Positions 33,724 to 45,933 of a DNA stretch of 64,000 bases are shown here, piece after piece. The notes below the pieces were generated by a model. It was not told the DNA's origin. It made no database searches and worked only from the letters and a program-made list of their open reading frames with translations. A program made the position numbers and the translations under genes. The stretch is taken from contig NC_087077.1 of the NCBI RefSeq assembly GCF_026151205.1, positions 930,001-994,000 of the forward strand, written 5' to 3'. Every line of letters starts with the position of its first letter. The stretch's first letter is position 1. Source of the DNA: Bolinopsis microptera (taxonomy: Eukaryota; Ctenophora; Tentaculata; Lobata; Bolinopsidae).

Positions 33724-34166
33724 GGGTCGTGCTCAGCCTATCATTCAATTCCGCCTAATCTCTTTATGTTTATGAACATGATAGACTGAGGTCCCTGGTC
33801 CCCAGGTAAACACCGACTAGGTCATGTTTTGAAGACGGAAGTTAAATTTGTCCATACTAACTGAGGAGTAAAGAAAACAGTTTACTATAATTCCTAGTCA
33901 AGAACCAGACAATTTACACATGTATATATTTAATTAACGGGTGATAATATTTGTTCCATATATTAGGACCGTCGACGAGTCCAACTTTACTTGTATCACG
34001 TTGCGACCCCCACGGTCGTTTCACTATGGTGAAACGACGATACAGGGGGAGACGCGCACTTCGTGCGCGGCGGGTCATACAACGTATGACAAAACTTTAC
34101 TGGGCTGCGATCAGCCTGTCATTCCGCCTAATCTCTATTTGTAAACATGATAGCCTGAGGTCCCCA
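33724..34166 (+). repeat. Mosaic of dispersed element copies
   Basis: This holds two copies of the CAGCCTGTCATTCCGCC element (33724-33806 and 34098-34166). Between them, 33990-34090 is the reverse complement of 4227-4306. It also has an internal short palindrome around CGTTTCACTATGGTGAAACG. The small ORFs here are not genes. Confidence 0.7.
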
Positions 34167-34389
34167 GGTAAGTCTGAGAAGAAAGCGGCGCGCACTACTT
34201 CGAAGAAATTTAGACGAGTAACATCCGTCAAAATAATCCCCCTATACTCCCCCTAAAATACTAAAACCTAGGACAACATGATATTTTGTGTGATGATGTC
34301 ATGTCATAAATTTTACAGGTTTATACCATTTACTTTACTCAACAAAATTTAATGTAGCAATTTAATATTTTACCTGGGTACCCTAAATA

Positions 34390-35556
34390 TTGCTCTAACC
34401 AGAGCCCTCTCGCTTGCAGTAGCGCGCGACCGCCGTAGTCAGCGCGTCACGCAGTACGCGTATACACATGGCTATGTGAACCCCAGATAATGCTATAATG
34501 TTCGTATACGGCGGAATGACAAGCTGAGCGCCGCCCAGTAATTTAATATTATGCGCGGCTTTACGGCCGGAAGCAATGAGCATATTGTAGGTTTACAACT
34601 TGTAGCGCGATGCACTACTGGGTCGCGCGCGCGCATCCAATAATGCTTCTCGTATGCAGATCGGCGAGATGCGAAGGATTGACATCGTGAATCAAGTTTA
34701 CAACTTACCAGGACGCGCGCCGAGTTGGACTCGTCGACGGAACAGATATTTTACGAGTATCACCCGTTAATGAGCATAGAGCATTACTTACAAATAATCC
34801 ATAAGTTCTGACTGATGAGTGATAAATGATGAACACAAATGCTCATGCTGCAATGATTTTGCTTGTATTATATATATACAATACAAACTACATTAATGTC
34901 GTAGAGCGATGCACAACTGGGTCCGCATTTTATATTCAATATTGCTTTTATGCATTTTAGCAACCACACTTCGTCGGATCGGCATTTCACATAGCCATGT
35001 GTACTTCGTGACGCGCTACTGCAAGCGAGAGGGCTCTGGTTAGAGCAAGATCGGCATTCGGCAAAATGCATTATTTATAAGCCATGCTGAGCTGCGAAGG
35101 ATTCGATTGACTTTGCCGCTTCGACGCACCGCGCAAACTATCATGTACTGTTTACAGTTTACTTCTCAACGAAATTTAAATCGTTACTTTGTTAATTTGC
35201 AAAGCTAGAGCAACAATTTAAAAAGGTATTTGACATCGCTGATCGCGTCGTCAAGATCACAAATCAAAGTTTATTCCATGCTAATCTTGGTAGTTTTTGG
35301 GCTAATTTTTTCCCTACTCTTGCCAAAGGCAAAAAGATCGTAGGGAATAAGTAATCAATCGGGTTTGGATATATAAGGCCAGGTGATCTCAGGCTATCAT
35401 CTTCATTAATAGAGATTCGGCGGATTGACAGGCTGAGTGTTCACATAGCCATGTGTCTACGCGTACTGCGTGACGCGCTTGTTTCACAAGTAGATAGTCT
35501 TTTGCCGCGACGGCGGTCGCGCGCTACTGCAAGCGAGAGGGCTCTGGTTAGAGCAA
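34390..35556. mobile_element. Nested TIR element(s) with three copies of one terminus
   Basis: The left end 34390-34482 (TTGCTCTAACCAGAGCCCTC and onward) is matched in reverse complement by 35439-35556 and by an inner copy ending at 35048. The termini share CTCTCGCTTGCAGTAGCGCG and CACATGGCTATGTGAAC. This gives either a 659-bp element (34390-35048) or a 1167-bp one (34390-35556). Interior segments also carry inverted pieces of the CAGCCTGTCATTCCGCC family. No transposase is visible, so it is non-autonomous. Clear target duplications were not found. Confidence 0.75.
35316..35392 (+). repeat. Dispersed repeat, inverted relative to 9178-9255
   Basis: Reverse complement of 9178-9255, including TTTTTTCCCTACTCTTGCC and GGGTTTGGATATATAA. 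Confidence 0.85.
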
Positions 35557-36521
35557 GGCTGAGTGCGGCCCAGTAAGCGCGAATCCCACTTATTTATTAA
35601 AAACATAGTAGTTAAATATGCTGCACTTTTTTCCAGTCGCACTTTTCACTCGAAAGAATTGATTATACAAGATACAAGTACATCGTAGGGAAAATTGATC
35701 GTTTTGATGAGTTTTAATACTTTCAACACTACTATATAACGAATAATTTGAGATTATGTGACTGATTAAATGCTGAAGATAAAAGAAATATATTCATTTT
35801 GCTAAGATTATGTTTGCGTTTCATTGCTCAACAGCTGTTCAAAGGATCAAATTTAAGAAAATTGATCGTGCGTGGTTTAACCGCGGCGAAATTCTTGTTG
35901 ACTCTTGCAACATTAGAAATTTTACTGCATAGAACTAACAAAAACGAGAAATTATTGACATACGTTGCATGCCACTTTTCGCGCTGATATTTGTGATACG
36001 TAACATGTATCAAAGAAATCGGATATGTCATTTTTCAAGCGAGAAGTGAGAAATTTAAAATCTGAAAAGTGAAAACTGAAGAGTCAGAACTCAAAAAATT
36101 TAAAAATTAAAAACATGTGTCTTTTGACTTCAGCCAATATCTACTACTCTCTAACTAGTGATTCCAAGTATACTGTATACAGACTAAGCTACAGTGATAC
36201 ATATTGTAATCATTTTAAGACTATAGAGTGTAGTTACTTGAAAGTTGAAATAGGTTATAGGATGACCGATGGTAAACAATTAACATCCTTAATCTTTCCT
36301 AGCTCCAGGGTGATTTCAATTTTCAGATCTGTGAAAATATTTAGTCACAAATTAATAAACCCTCTAGACTCTAGAGTCTAGGCTCTTTGTTTGAAGTTTG
36401 ATGTAAACATGAATCATAATTAGAATGTGAATTTTAGAAATTTACAACTCCTCACTACGCCCCTCATGCCAGGTCAAAGTTATCATTGGTTCCATTCCTG
36501 TCAGTTAATTGTATAGAAACA
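35557..36521. other. Intergenic, no gene seen
   Basis: AT-rich. The 88-codon plus-strand frame at 36115-36381 has no recognisable feature. The 5' end of the LINE lies somewhere before 36522 and could not be placed. Confidence 0.45.
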
Positions 36522-37687
36522 ATGCCTCTTCTATCTGCTTCTGTAATGTAGGGTAACTTGGTAACAGTACCAAGATCTGATTTGATACCTCCTTTACAGC
36601 ATCTTCAAAAGCTTAGTAAAGTGATAGGGTTTAGTAATGTCATTCATAACTTTTTGTCAGATTCTTAAATCATGGCATAAACTGGTCTGGACACGCTTTC
36701 TTATTACCGATCCTCAGCTGGCTGAACTCTTGCCTTGTAACAAGATATACAGGCAACAGTAGCCATATCCCTCAGCACTGTGACAATGAGGTACTTATTG
36801 ACCCTGAATCAATAATAGTCACTGTGTCTCTTGGTGAAGAACGCACAATAAAGTTCACTCATAAGTCGACTGAAAAGTCCTTAAAGCTCAAAGATGGAAG
36901 TGTGTACGTGATGTCCAGGTTGTCCCAGGAAATCTGGAATCATGGTATTGAACCTCTCACTAATGAAGAAGATGAAGAAGAATCTGATGAGAAAAATTCT
37001 GTGAGGTACAGCTTTACCTTTAGGCATATTGCGCCTTACTACAAAAATAGCACAGTTTTAATTGGGGACTCAAACACTAAATACATTAAATTTGGTAAAG
37101 ATGTTGGAACTCTCGGAAAATGGGTTCCTGGTAAGCGAATGTGGGCTGCTAAAATTGACGATATTCCTGCTCCGAAAGACATAGGCCCTTATCGGAACAT
37201 TGTTATACACACGGGAATCAATGATATTCGGGATGATTCCAACAGACCATCTACTAGAACACTTATTGCTAAGCTTAAGAAGAAATGTAGTGAAATTCAG
37301 CAATTTTATCCTAATAGTAAAGTTCATATTAGTCTACTCTTGCCCACTAAATCACAGTTTGTTAACTCACGTATAGGGGAGTTAAACAGTTTAATTGCCG
37401 ACATGGTTTATAATAGGAAAAACATGTTTATTATAGATAACTCTGTACTAGGTTCTGTTAACGGATGCATGCCTTCTAAGTATGGTCGATTCTCACGTGA
37501 TGGCACACCATTGGTCAATGATGTTGTACATCTCGGAAGAGAAGGCCTGAAAATATTTTGCATGAGTATAAAACGATGTATTGTACAACGTGGTGGAAGT
37601 CAGTCCACGGAAAGATTTAAAGGTGGAAATGGTGACTATAGGAGTGCCCTAAGTAGGGGTAGTAGGGGTGATATCTTACCGATATGA
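36522..37687 (+). pseudogene. LINE ORF1: AlkB-like dioxygenase plus SGNH hydrolase, broken near its start
   Basis: The clean frame runs 36650-37687. It holds the AlkB-type 2OG-Fe(II) dioxygenase signature: HxD (PQHCDNE), then DGSVYVMSRLSQEIWNHG with the distal His, and RYSFTFR (R-x5-R). An SGNH/GDSL-like region follows: LIGDSNTKYI near the middle, HTGINDIRDD (block III-like) and DVVHLGREG near the end. The part before 36650 is in another frame and starts ATG at 36522, with a TAG at 36549. AlkB enzymes oxidatively remove alkyl groups from nucleic acids; SGNH proteins are esterases. The combination in a LINE ORF1 is read from motifs. The stop overlaps the ORF2 ATG (ATGA at 37684-37687). Confidence 0.75.
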
Positions 37688-39060
37688 CCTCAATAAACTT
37701 TAATATTACAAGAGAGAGATGTCCAGGTTGTGATAGCAATGTACTAAGCCATCATAAAGTCATAATATGTGAGTGTTGCGATACAATATATCATGCCAAA
37801 TGTTCTGAACAGAGCTTTAAATTTGACCATGTTAAACAAATGTGGCACTGCAGTCAATGTTTCGCCTTCAAATCCCAAAGGTACAATCCTTTCAACTCAA
37901 TTATTTATGACAAATATGATCCCAACACTGTAGAAAGAGACGAAGATATGGAGACTATTTCAAACATTCTAAAAGACTGTAGGTCTTATAACATGACAAA
38001 TTTCAACCGGCTGTCAAAAAACATACTTAACCATAACAAGCCGTTTATATCTATTGTGTTTAACAACATTGATGGGAACGCATCTAACTTTGACAGCTTT
38101 ATTACTGATATGAGTCAATATGATGAGAAATTTGCAGTTATTGCGCTAGCTGAAACAAACATTGATGAGGAAAATAAAGATTTATACAAAATTGATGGTT
38201 ACAGCAGTGAGTATAACTCCAAAACTGATGGGAAAAAGAAAGGTAGTGGCCTTGGTGTATATATTGACAATAAGTACCAATACAGCCGAATCGAAAAGTT
38301 ATGTAAATGCTCTGACAATCTTGAAACACTTTTTGTTGAGATCACTAACACAGAGGTTCCACAGATTGCTGGTGTTGTCTACAGGCCCCCTAGTGGTGAT
38401 ATTCTAGATGCACTTGCTGAGCTTGACGTGTTGATGAAATTCCTACCGTCTAATAATGTAGCCTTGACAGGTGACTTCAATGTTGATCTTTTGGCCCAGG
38501 GACGAAACATAGCTGAATTTGAACAAACTATCTACAGTAACAATTTAATCCCTTTGATATCGATTGCCACCCATGCCAAGCCGGGTTGCAACGAAAGCTT
38601 AATTGATAATATTTTAGTGAACTCTACTGAGCGTGTCTTAGGATCTGGAATTCTTGAATCCAAGATTTCCCATCATAACCCAATCTTCTGTTTCATATCG
38701 TGTAATACTAAAGAGAGTCCAAATGATACCAAACTTAAACCTAAGTATGATTACTGTGAGTCTAATATAGAAAGCTTCCTTAATGATATTGGAAGGGATA
38801 TCTACCGATCGAACTTTTCGTATGATGAGGAAGGTTTTGAAAAATTTGTCGAAACTGTCCATGAAAAAATCGAACTGAATTTCAAATTGGACTCTACTGC
38901 TGGTTTTCAATCAAAACGCAATAGATTGATGAATCCATGGATCACTTCTGCGTTAATTAAATCTGTGTTTACTAAAGGCTTTCACTACAAGCGATGGAAG
39001 GCTTCGTGTACCAAAATCAACCCATTAGGTGAGGAAACTTTATATCTTAAGTATATATAA
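37684..39060 (+). pseudogene. LINE ORF2, 5' part: PHD finger and AP-like endonuclease
   Basis: 458 codons. A C4HC3 PHD finger (CPGCDSNV...CECCDTIYHAKC...WHCSQC) occupies about residues 13-58. The endonuclease follows at about 120-335: ETN, VVYRPPSGD, TGDFNVDLL and SLIDNIL are recognisable. The terminal catalytic block reads SHHNPIF where most relatives have SDH; this may weaken or alter catalysis. The frame ends at TAA 39058-39060, just before the RT domain in another frame, so the intact ORF2 was probably one protein. ATG overlaps the ORF1 stop by 4 nt, a layout used for termination-reinitiation. Confidence 0.88.
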
Positions 39061-41122
39061 TAAGGAGTATCGTTCTATCCTAAACAAAGCTATAAAATCT
39101 GCGAAAAAAGCCCACTATGGAAAAAAATTTGAACTTGCTAAAGGAAATATTAAAAAAACCTGGGAATTGATTAACGAACTCAGGGGTAAATCTAAAAAAG
39201 ATATAAAAGCATCATTCTTAATTGATGGTCGAATTGTAACTGAACGCCGTGAGATTGCTAACGGATTTAACATCTACTTCTCGTCTATTGCTCGTAATCT
39301 TAATTCAAAAGTTCAATCTTCTGTACCATCTCGTACGGTAACTGATGGCAATTTTATTAAGACGAAGTTTAAACAATACCTCAAGGGCAGAGAAAGAATA
39401 GTGAACTCTTTTTTTCTCAGCCCCTGTGACGAGGAAGAGATAAGTAAAATCATTGGTAGCCTTGAAAATGGGAAGGCAAGTGATATCTCTGTTAAAGTCT
39501 TAAAAAAGAGTGTAAATTATCTGTCTGGTCATATCTCTAGATTCTTTAATTGGTTCTTGGACAATGGGTTCTTTCCAAACAAGCTTAAAACGGGCTCTAT
39601 TACACCAATTTATAAAAAAGGAGACTCACGATGCCTTGATAACTATCGACCTGTTTCTACATTACCGATATTTGGAAAAATACTTGAAAAAATAATCTAT
39701 AATAGGTTATATAATTACCTCAGTGCTATGAACGTGATTTATGATCGACAATTTGGTTTTAGAAAACAACACTCAACATCTCATGCCGTAAACTATTCTG
39801 TCAATAAAATACTTAATGAGATTGAACAGAAAAATCATGTAATTGGAATATTTATTGATCTAAGTAAAGCATTTGACACAATTGAGCACGATAAACTCCT
39901 GCATAAACTTGAACACTATGGAGTAAGAGGTATTGCACTGAAAACTCTTGCTAGCTATTTAACAAACCGTAGCCAAGTAACTTCTTTTCAAACTGAAAAG
40001 TCGGACAAGTGTTCAGTTGAGTATGGTGTACCCCAGGGGTCAGTGTTAGGACCTCTACTATTTCTGATTTATATAAATGATATTGTGAGCTCCTCAAGCT
40101 TGGCTGAATTCGTCCTGTTTGCTGATGATACAAATATTTTTGTGATAGGTAGTTCAGCACAGGAAGCTTTTGAAAAAGCTAATCATGTAATGAAACAAGT
40201 CAGTAACTATATGGAGTCTAACAAGTTACATATAAATGCAGGGAAAAGTTGTTATATGCATTTTCAGCCAGGTTTGTCAAGAGCAACACAGACCTGTGCC
40301 AGAACACGGCCCTTTAACAGGAATCTAACGATTTTAATAGATGGCAAAAAGCTAGAAAAAGTTCAATGTACAAAGTTTCTTGGGGTGATAATAGACGAAC
40401 AGCTAAGCTGGGAACCACATCTTAATCATTTATCTTTAAAGCTGAACTCCAGTATTGTATCGATTAAGAGAATTTGCAAATTCATTCCCAAATCTGAATA
40501 TTTGAAACTATACAATGCTCTTTTTATGTCACATCTTAGCTATTGTATAAGTTGCTGGGGTGGGATCCCTAAACATAAGCTGAATAAAATCTTTGCAATT
40601 CAAAAACGATGTATAAGACTGCTATTTGGTAACATTCCCAATTTTGATCATAAAGAATACTATTTAACCTGTGCACGTTCAAGAACTTATAACGAACATA
40701 TGGCTAGCAAGAACTACTGTCTTGAACACACTAAACCGCTATTCACCGAGCAGAAAATTATGAACCTGGAGAATCTGCACATGTACCATACATTTATGGA
40801 ATTATTCAAAATTCTTAAATTTGATGTCCCCCAGTCGATTAAAGATCTTTTCAAGTTCTGTCCTAGAAATGAAAAACTTCGTCTGATTGTCCCATTACTG
40901 AGGTTAGATATCTCCCAACAAAACTTTTTGTACACCTCTACGAAAATTTGGAATGACCTCAGCCCCTATGTATTCGAAATATGTGATGCTAATGTAGATG
41001 GGTTGATAATCCCGGGTTCTTCCAAGAATTCAGACTTATCAGCTTCGTCAGGTGTTATTAAATCTAACCTTAAAAAGCACTTGCTATCCCTCCAAAATCG
41101 AGATGACCCTAATACATGGTAA
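39029..41122 (+). pseudogene. LINE ORF2, 3' part: reverse transcriptase
   Basis: About 690 codons in the +1-shifted frame. Only the part after about 39050 belongs to the ancestral protein; the residues before it are out-of-frame endonuclease end. RT motifs: YRPVSTLPIFGKILEK, RQFGFRKQHST, FIDLSKAFDTI, YGVPQGSVLGPLLFLIYIND and FADDTNIF (catalytic FADD near residue 363), followed by thumb-like KFLGVIIDEQLSW. Only the indel in the TA tract separates it from the endonuclease, so the break is young or a sequencing error. Confidence 0.92.
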
Positions 41123-41515
41123 CTAATCTATATTATATCTCAAACTCTACATCCGGTACGGCTATGCACACATGATATCTCTCTCTGCCATGAAACATGG
41201 CTAACCTTTTAAACTGTGATTCAAAACCTAAAGCTAAACTAAAACTCAACTGGGCTCTCCTTTGTCACCAAACTAAACCAATAAGTAATTTAAGATTATT
41301 ATATTTTTCTATATTTGTATACTGTAATTAGTATATTGACGTAGTGGATGGTTGAGGGGGTTTCAAGCACAGGTCACTCTCAAATCCTAAAGATAAGCAG
41401 TGGCCTTCGGCACTTGAAACCTCTTCAAACCTCCCCTGATTTATTTATTATTGATATTGTTTGATTGTGCCGTAAAAATAAATATTTGTTTTATTAAATA
41501 TTTGTTTTATTAAAA
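41123..41515 (+). other. LINE 3' UTR
   Basis: Non-coding tail shared with the fragments at 4609-4968 and 15022-15648. It ends in two direct copies of TATTTGTTTTATTAAA, the probable recognition end for its reverse transcriptase. Confidence 0.85.
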
Positions 41516-44015
41516 GTCTGACGTGTACAATAACAATATTCCGTTCCAGACACCTTTTAGTTAGAATTAAAATCTGTTTTAAAATTGTGTCTGAAGACAT
41601 ACCTCATACATGAAGTCATAGAGTTAAGGACATCTTTTGAAGCAAATAGGATGCCTATAAATGTCTTTGAGTAGCATTTATGAATATGAAAGTCTCTACT
41701 TCCACAACAAGCTTAGAACCCAAGATGATGTTACCAGCTCAAGTTCTAATAACGAAGCTAGTTCTCAAAATGCCTGTGTATAAGCTCATACAGGCAGTCC
41801 AGTTTCTGTTTCTACAATTCTTATGATTGACTATGGGAATTGCACAAACTGAGATGCCTGAGTGTACGGCCCCTCCTTCTATGTTTATTAGGTTTGGTAC
41901 CCTTCTGGCCTGGCCTTTTCAATTCAATTCAATGAGTATAAGTAAGTACTCATAGAAACCGACCTCCAATAGGCAAAACAATCTCTAGAATTATCTTGAA
42001 TTATTTAAGTAATGAGGGCTTTGTTTCATGTGACCATTTTTGTATCAGGCATTTAATTTATGACCTGAGATAGCAGATCATGAAAACATAAGTTACTAAT
42101 CTAATGATAACTGCAAACGTCGTGTGCATCCAGTCAGTATGGCAATACAATAATATAATATCCACATAAATGGGTCCACATAAATGTGAAGCACCATAGC
42201 TATACATGTCTGCACATAAGCTAAGAGCCTGTTTGGTCCATTAGTGGAAAGTTGTTGATACCGTTGTTCCTGTGCCAAACTTTCCTTCTGCTTGATAATT
42301 CTATAAATAACTTAGATAAATCCATTCTAAATGTAAATTGGTTTTACTGAAAAATATAAGTTAGTTCTGCTTGGAAGTTTGTTTCACTTTTTCAGTTCTT
42401 ATGCAAAGTTTATTTCACAATTCACATGTAAATATGTATCTCGATTATTTTTTAGTTTTTCCTAGTCTACAGCAACATAACATGATTTGTGTTGCTTTCT
42501 TAGTCGTTCGCATTTTGTTCGTTCTCAATTGTCACAATTAGTCTGTACGTTTATATTTAAGTTATGAGGTCGGCCTTCTAGAAGAGTTTGACATCACAAG
42601 CTGAGCTTCTGAGTTTTAATCGTTTAGAAACGAGATGGAATTGTTATTAAAAAGACCCATTATAGTACAGAACAACAATTCAAGATAAACACGAAAAATC
42701 CCCTAACTTGTATGACCAATGACTGAAAGTTCCAGTAATCTATGAGATTCTATCCTATATCTGTTGACACCCTAGCTACTTCAATGGGGGCATGCCATTC
42801 GACCCCAGGCGGGGCAGAGTATCTTTCATGATAAGAATAGCACCTATCCTGTCCCAAAATGTATAAATGATTATGTGTTTGCACTTGTAGGCCTGCTGCT
42901 GAATCAACCAAAATTAGCATATTCTCTGTAATTATCTTAAACTTATCGTCTGCAGTTGTTTGATATCATGTTGATAACAAAGTATACTCTCAAATAATGT
43001 TGTATCGCCTACTAGGTATACTGAGCTTAAAAGAAATTGCTAGAATCACAAACATTTAGCAGAATACCATAATGAACTGGGCACTACAATGTGGTACCTG
43101 GCGAAACAGTATAACTATGTGTTACACAGTCAGTAACTGTGGAAGATAAGAGTTGTGTCAGATAACATTATGTTGTCCGCCTTTGGATGGCTTCATCTTG
43201 ATCTCGTGCGGCCAGATTGACCCGCTTGTGGCCTGTGAATTCCTGTGGTTAGCATATGTTGTGTTTGTCTGTGATTCTTGTTAAATATGTTCATTGGTCG
43301 GTGTTTACTGTTCAACAGCTGATAACGATTGGCGTTTGAAGAGTCGCTCGGTCTGTTTTACCATGTTTGGCTTTTGCATGCTTGTTTCATTGCATCAATG
43401 TTTAGGAAGTTGTATTTTAAGCATCTTTGTTCCTAGAAACGTTAACAATTTAAAAAATTTCGGTGCACAAAAGCGGTTCTTTATTAAAGTTAAGCTGCAT
43501 GACGTGATGTATGTGAAGTTACATAAAATACAATTACACCTATTCTGCCCATAATTCTTTAATTACTTCCTCTAACTGCGTCACAGCTGTATTGACGTTG
43601 AATTTCAGCCAATTTAGATCGTCAAAAAGCACAATTTGCACTTTAACTGCCATTAGTTGCCAGATAGACTGCCTTGTTGCCATCGTGAACATTCTGATGT
43701 TCTAAAAACGTTACCTTAATCCGGCTCAGTCCACAGTATACCTGGCTGCTACCAGTTCCAGATCACATGTTCTCTCAGCTACTAAAAAGTGCACAAAAAA
43801 GCCAAATAGTCTGATAACGAAGTTAAAGTTCCTCAGTTCTTCCACATTACTGCCGTGCAAGGGCCACCGATCCAATCATCTTCTCATCATAGAACCGAGA
43901 ACAATACCACTACTACGACCAGTACAGATACAATTAAGTGAAATAAGATATCCAGGGACTCCCCTGGAGTACTCCCAAACTTCAGCTCAACCAACCAGAG
44001 TTACATCCCACGGTC
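41516..44015. other. Intergenic, no gene seen
   Basis: No gene I can support. The 86-codon frame at 43294-43554 has no recognisable domain. Weak promoter-like CCAAT sequence begins only near 43990. Confidence 0.45.
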
Positions 44016-44144
44016 ATTGACCAATCAGAGTTCACCGTGAAGGTCACGTGACAATGCCATTGACCAATCACAGTTGAGCGTGAAGGTCACGTGACAATGC
44101 CATTGACCAATCACAGTTGAGCGTGAAGGTCACGTGATGTGACA
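44016..44144 (+). promoter_or_regulatory. Three 43-bp repeats with CCAAT and CACGTG boxes
   Basis: The unit ATTGACCAATCACAGTTGAG... continues into GTGAAGGTCACGTGACAATG and repeats three times (period 43). Each unit holds a CCAAT box and a CACGTG E-box about 20 bp apart. A possible donor (AAAG|GTATTG, near 44178) lies just downstream, so this may be a promoter with a non-coding first exon. Sites and spacing are direct observations; promoter activity is inferred. Confidence 0.5.
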
Positions 44145-44927
44145 AGTTACCAGATCCAGCCCCCTGACATCTGGAGAAAGGTATTGTACTAGTCTCAGAT
44201 GAGAAATTGGCTGCCACAGTGTATAGAATGTGTTGTACATTTTGATTAACTGGAGTAGACCAGTTGTTTAATAATTCAACGCTGGAATGCTTTCGTCATC
44301 TTTCTCTCAAAAAATGCGAGTTTGGGTTTTTATTTATAGTGTTTTCCTCATGGCTGAATTTTTGTGGTTTTTAGTCCTGTTGGCAGAGTTCTATTATCTG
44401 CAATACCCAACTACCTCACAGGCAGTTACAAGCGGTTTTACTGTTTCAGAGTGGCTACCATACCCTGAGTTAGCTGTATCAACTATTATTGTCGGGTAAT
44501 TTCTCTAAATTATGCAGTGCAATTTGTATCCTCAACACTTCCATTATAGCTTATATTCGCAGCCAATTAATAGGGCACACTTTATTGGGCTGGCAAATTA
44601 TTTTTACGGTAAAATCGGCGGTACACTTGTGCGTTTCAAGAAGCTTGCACACTTTGCTGATAGATAAGGCAAATGATTGAATAAAATTGATATGAAATGC
44701 CGCATATTTGATATAGTTATTATCTGATACACATCAGAAAACAAAGTGGCTGTCGACAGCATTGTTTCGGACAATCGTAACTGCTAACGATTACTAACTA
44801 CTCATGATTACTGGTCATCATTCTAATCGTAAACAAATAGTTCTGTCTATCAGATCTACAAATAGTGATCTGATTCGGTAAACTTTTCTGATCTGACGAA
44901 AGCCTAACCTTATTTCATGTTTCATAG

Positions 44928-44983
44928 GATTTATGATTGGCTTCAGCAGCGACAGTTGGTAAGTAAAAGTGCAGTTGGTAAGT
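44928..44983 (+). other. Candidate small exon with duplicated donor
   Basis: TTTCATAG|G at 44927/44928 and CAGTTG|GTAAGT at 44958/44959 bracket a 31-nt segment. The donor block GCAGTTGGTAAGTAAA recurs 19 bp on (GTAAGT at 44978). It could be a 5' UTR exon of the downstream RhoGEF gene. Only splice consensus supports it. Confidence 0.3.
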
Positions 44984-45819
44984 AAAGTGCACATATTATA
45001 TTACTGTAATGACTTTTACTACCCTACATTCTACAAGGGTGAACCCCGATTAACGGGGTCTACTGTAATTGGGAAGGTGAACTTCTTACTTACTCTAGAT
45101 TTGGTAGTAGTCACTTAACAACCGGTTGATAATATCAAATTCCAAACCAATAATTGATTTATAATAACTAATTGTTAAATAAATAGTTACCTCGGATTTC
45201 TTACTAAATATGATCGCCCACTTATGTTACCTCACCCATTTGCTCTAATTTGCTCTAGTTTGCTCTAATCACCCAACACTTTCCCACATATCGTATTTAG
45301 GTATTCACTCGCTGATCCCGCCATTTTATGCCATCTTTTTTGTCGGTATCCCAGCTTGAGTTGTGACATTTCATGTCTCTCACCACACGCACCTGCTAGG
45401 GGAAGGGTTGGTACATTGCCGTCACATGTCAACGGACAGGAGCTGATTTGAGATCAAATTACAGCGTGCCAGTACTCATCAGCAAAGTTAAAATCCATAT
45501 ATTATATATATAATTGCGAGTAGTAGCCTCTCTCTGTAGAGAAACATGATAAAGGATATTACTTGAGCTGTCTATTATATAGTATCCGTGATCAAGTACT
45601 GATCTCATGTCAGATATGAGAAACATTTTCTAACAAGAACAATTGTTTAAAACTGCTTGCGTGTGTTGTTCCGATTAGGAAAGAACAAGTATCCAGCATA
45701 GATCAAAAAAACAACACATCAGCGGCTGCTACAAACTTTATTGTACAGTTTCCCTGCAAGTGCATGATGTAGGATATACAATAGTTGGATGATGAAAGAG
45801 GTAACGTGACAGCACCGTC

Positions 45820-45864
45820 CACGTGCTGATTGGTGAGCCGCGCATCACGTGAGCATGACACGTG
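45820..45864 (+). promoter_or_regulatory. Promoter-like cluster: three CACGTG and an inverted CCAAT
   Basis: CACGTG at 45820-45825, 45846-45851 and 45859-45864, with ATTGG at 45829-45833, lie about 70-115 bp before the ATG of the next exon. The same two motif types recur in the repeats at 44016-44144. Confidence 0.45.
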
Positions 45865-45933
45865 ACATCTCTCTGTCCAAGGTGGTGAAGTGTCCGTCGC
45901 TTCGTCAAATGTTTAGTACTGCTGTTGTTTGTT

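Larger units (their letters stand above)
36522..41515 (+). mobile_element. Decayed CR1-like LINE
   Basis: Two-ORF non-LTR retrotransposon. ORF1 (36522-37687) has AlkB-like and SGNH domains. ORF2 has PHD, AP-type endonuclease and reverse transcriptase domains. The 3' UTR ends in TATTTGTTTTATTAAA repeated twice, with no poly(A) tail, as in CR1-like elements. Esterase and PHD domains are known from CR1-like LINEs. At least three lesions are seen: an in-frame TAG (36549), a frame slip near 36650-36668 and a slip in a TATATATA tract near 39050-39058. Two truncated relatives lie at 4609 and 15022. The 5' limit is unknown. Confidence 0.9.

Noticed and set aside
36824..37687. LINE ORF1 starting at 36824 as a complete protein
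   Set aside because: There is no ATG there (the codon is GTG), and the AlkB HxD motif lies upstream in the same frame, so the domain would be cut.
43294..43554. 86-codon plus-strand ORF
   Set aside because: No domain, weak start context, no supporting splice or polyadenylation signals.
44287..44499. 70-codon plus-strand ORF with a hydrophobic segment
   Set aside because: No signal-peptide-like organisation with cleavage sites, no splice partners found and no recognisable domain; kept as unsupported.
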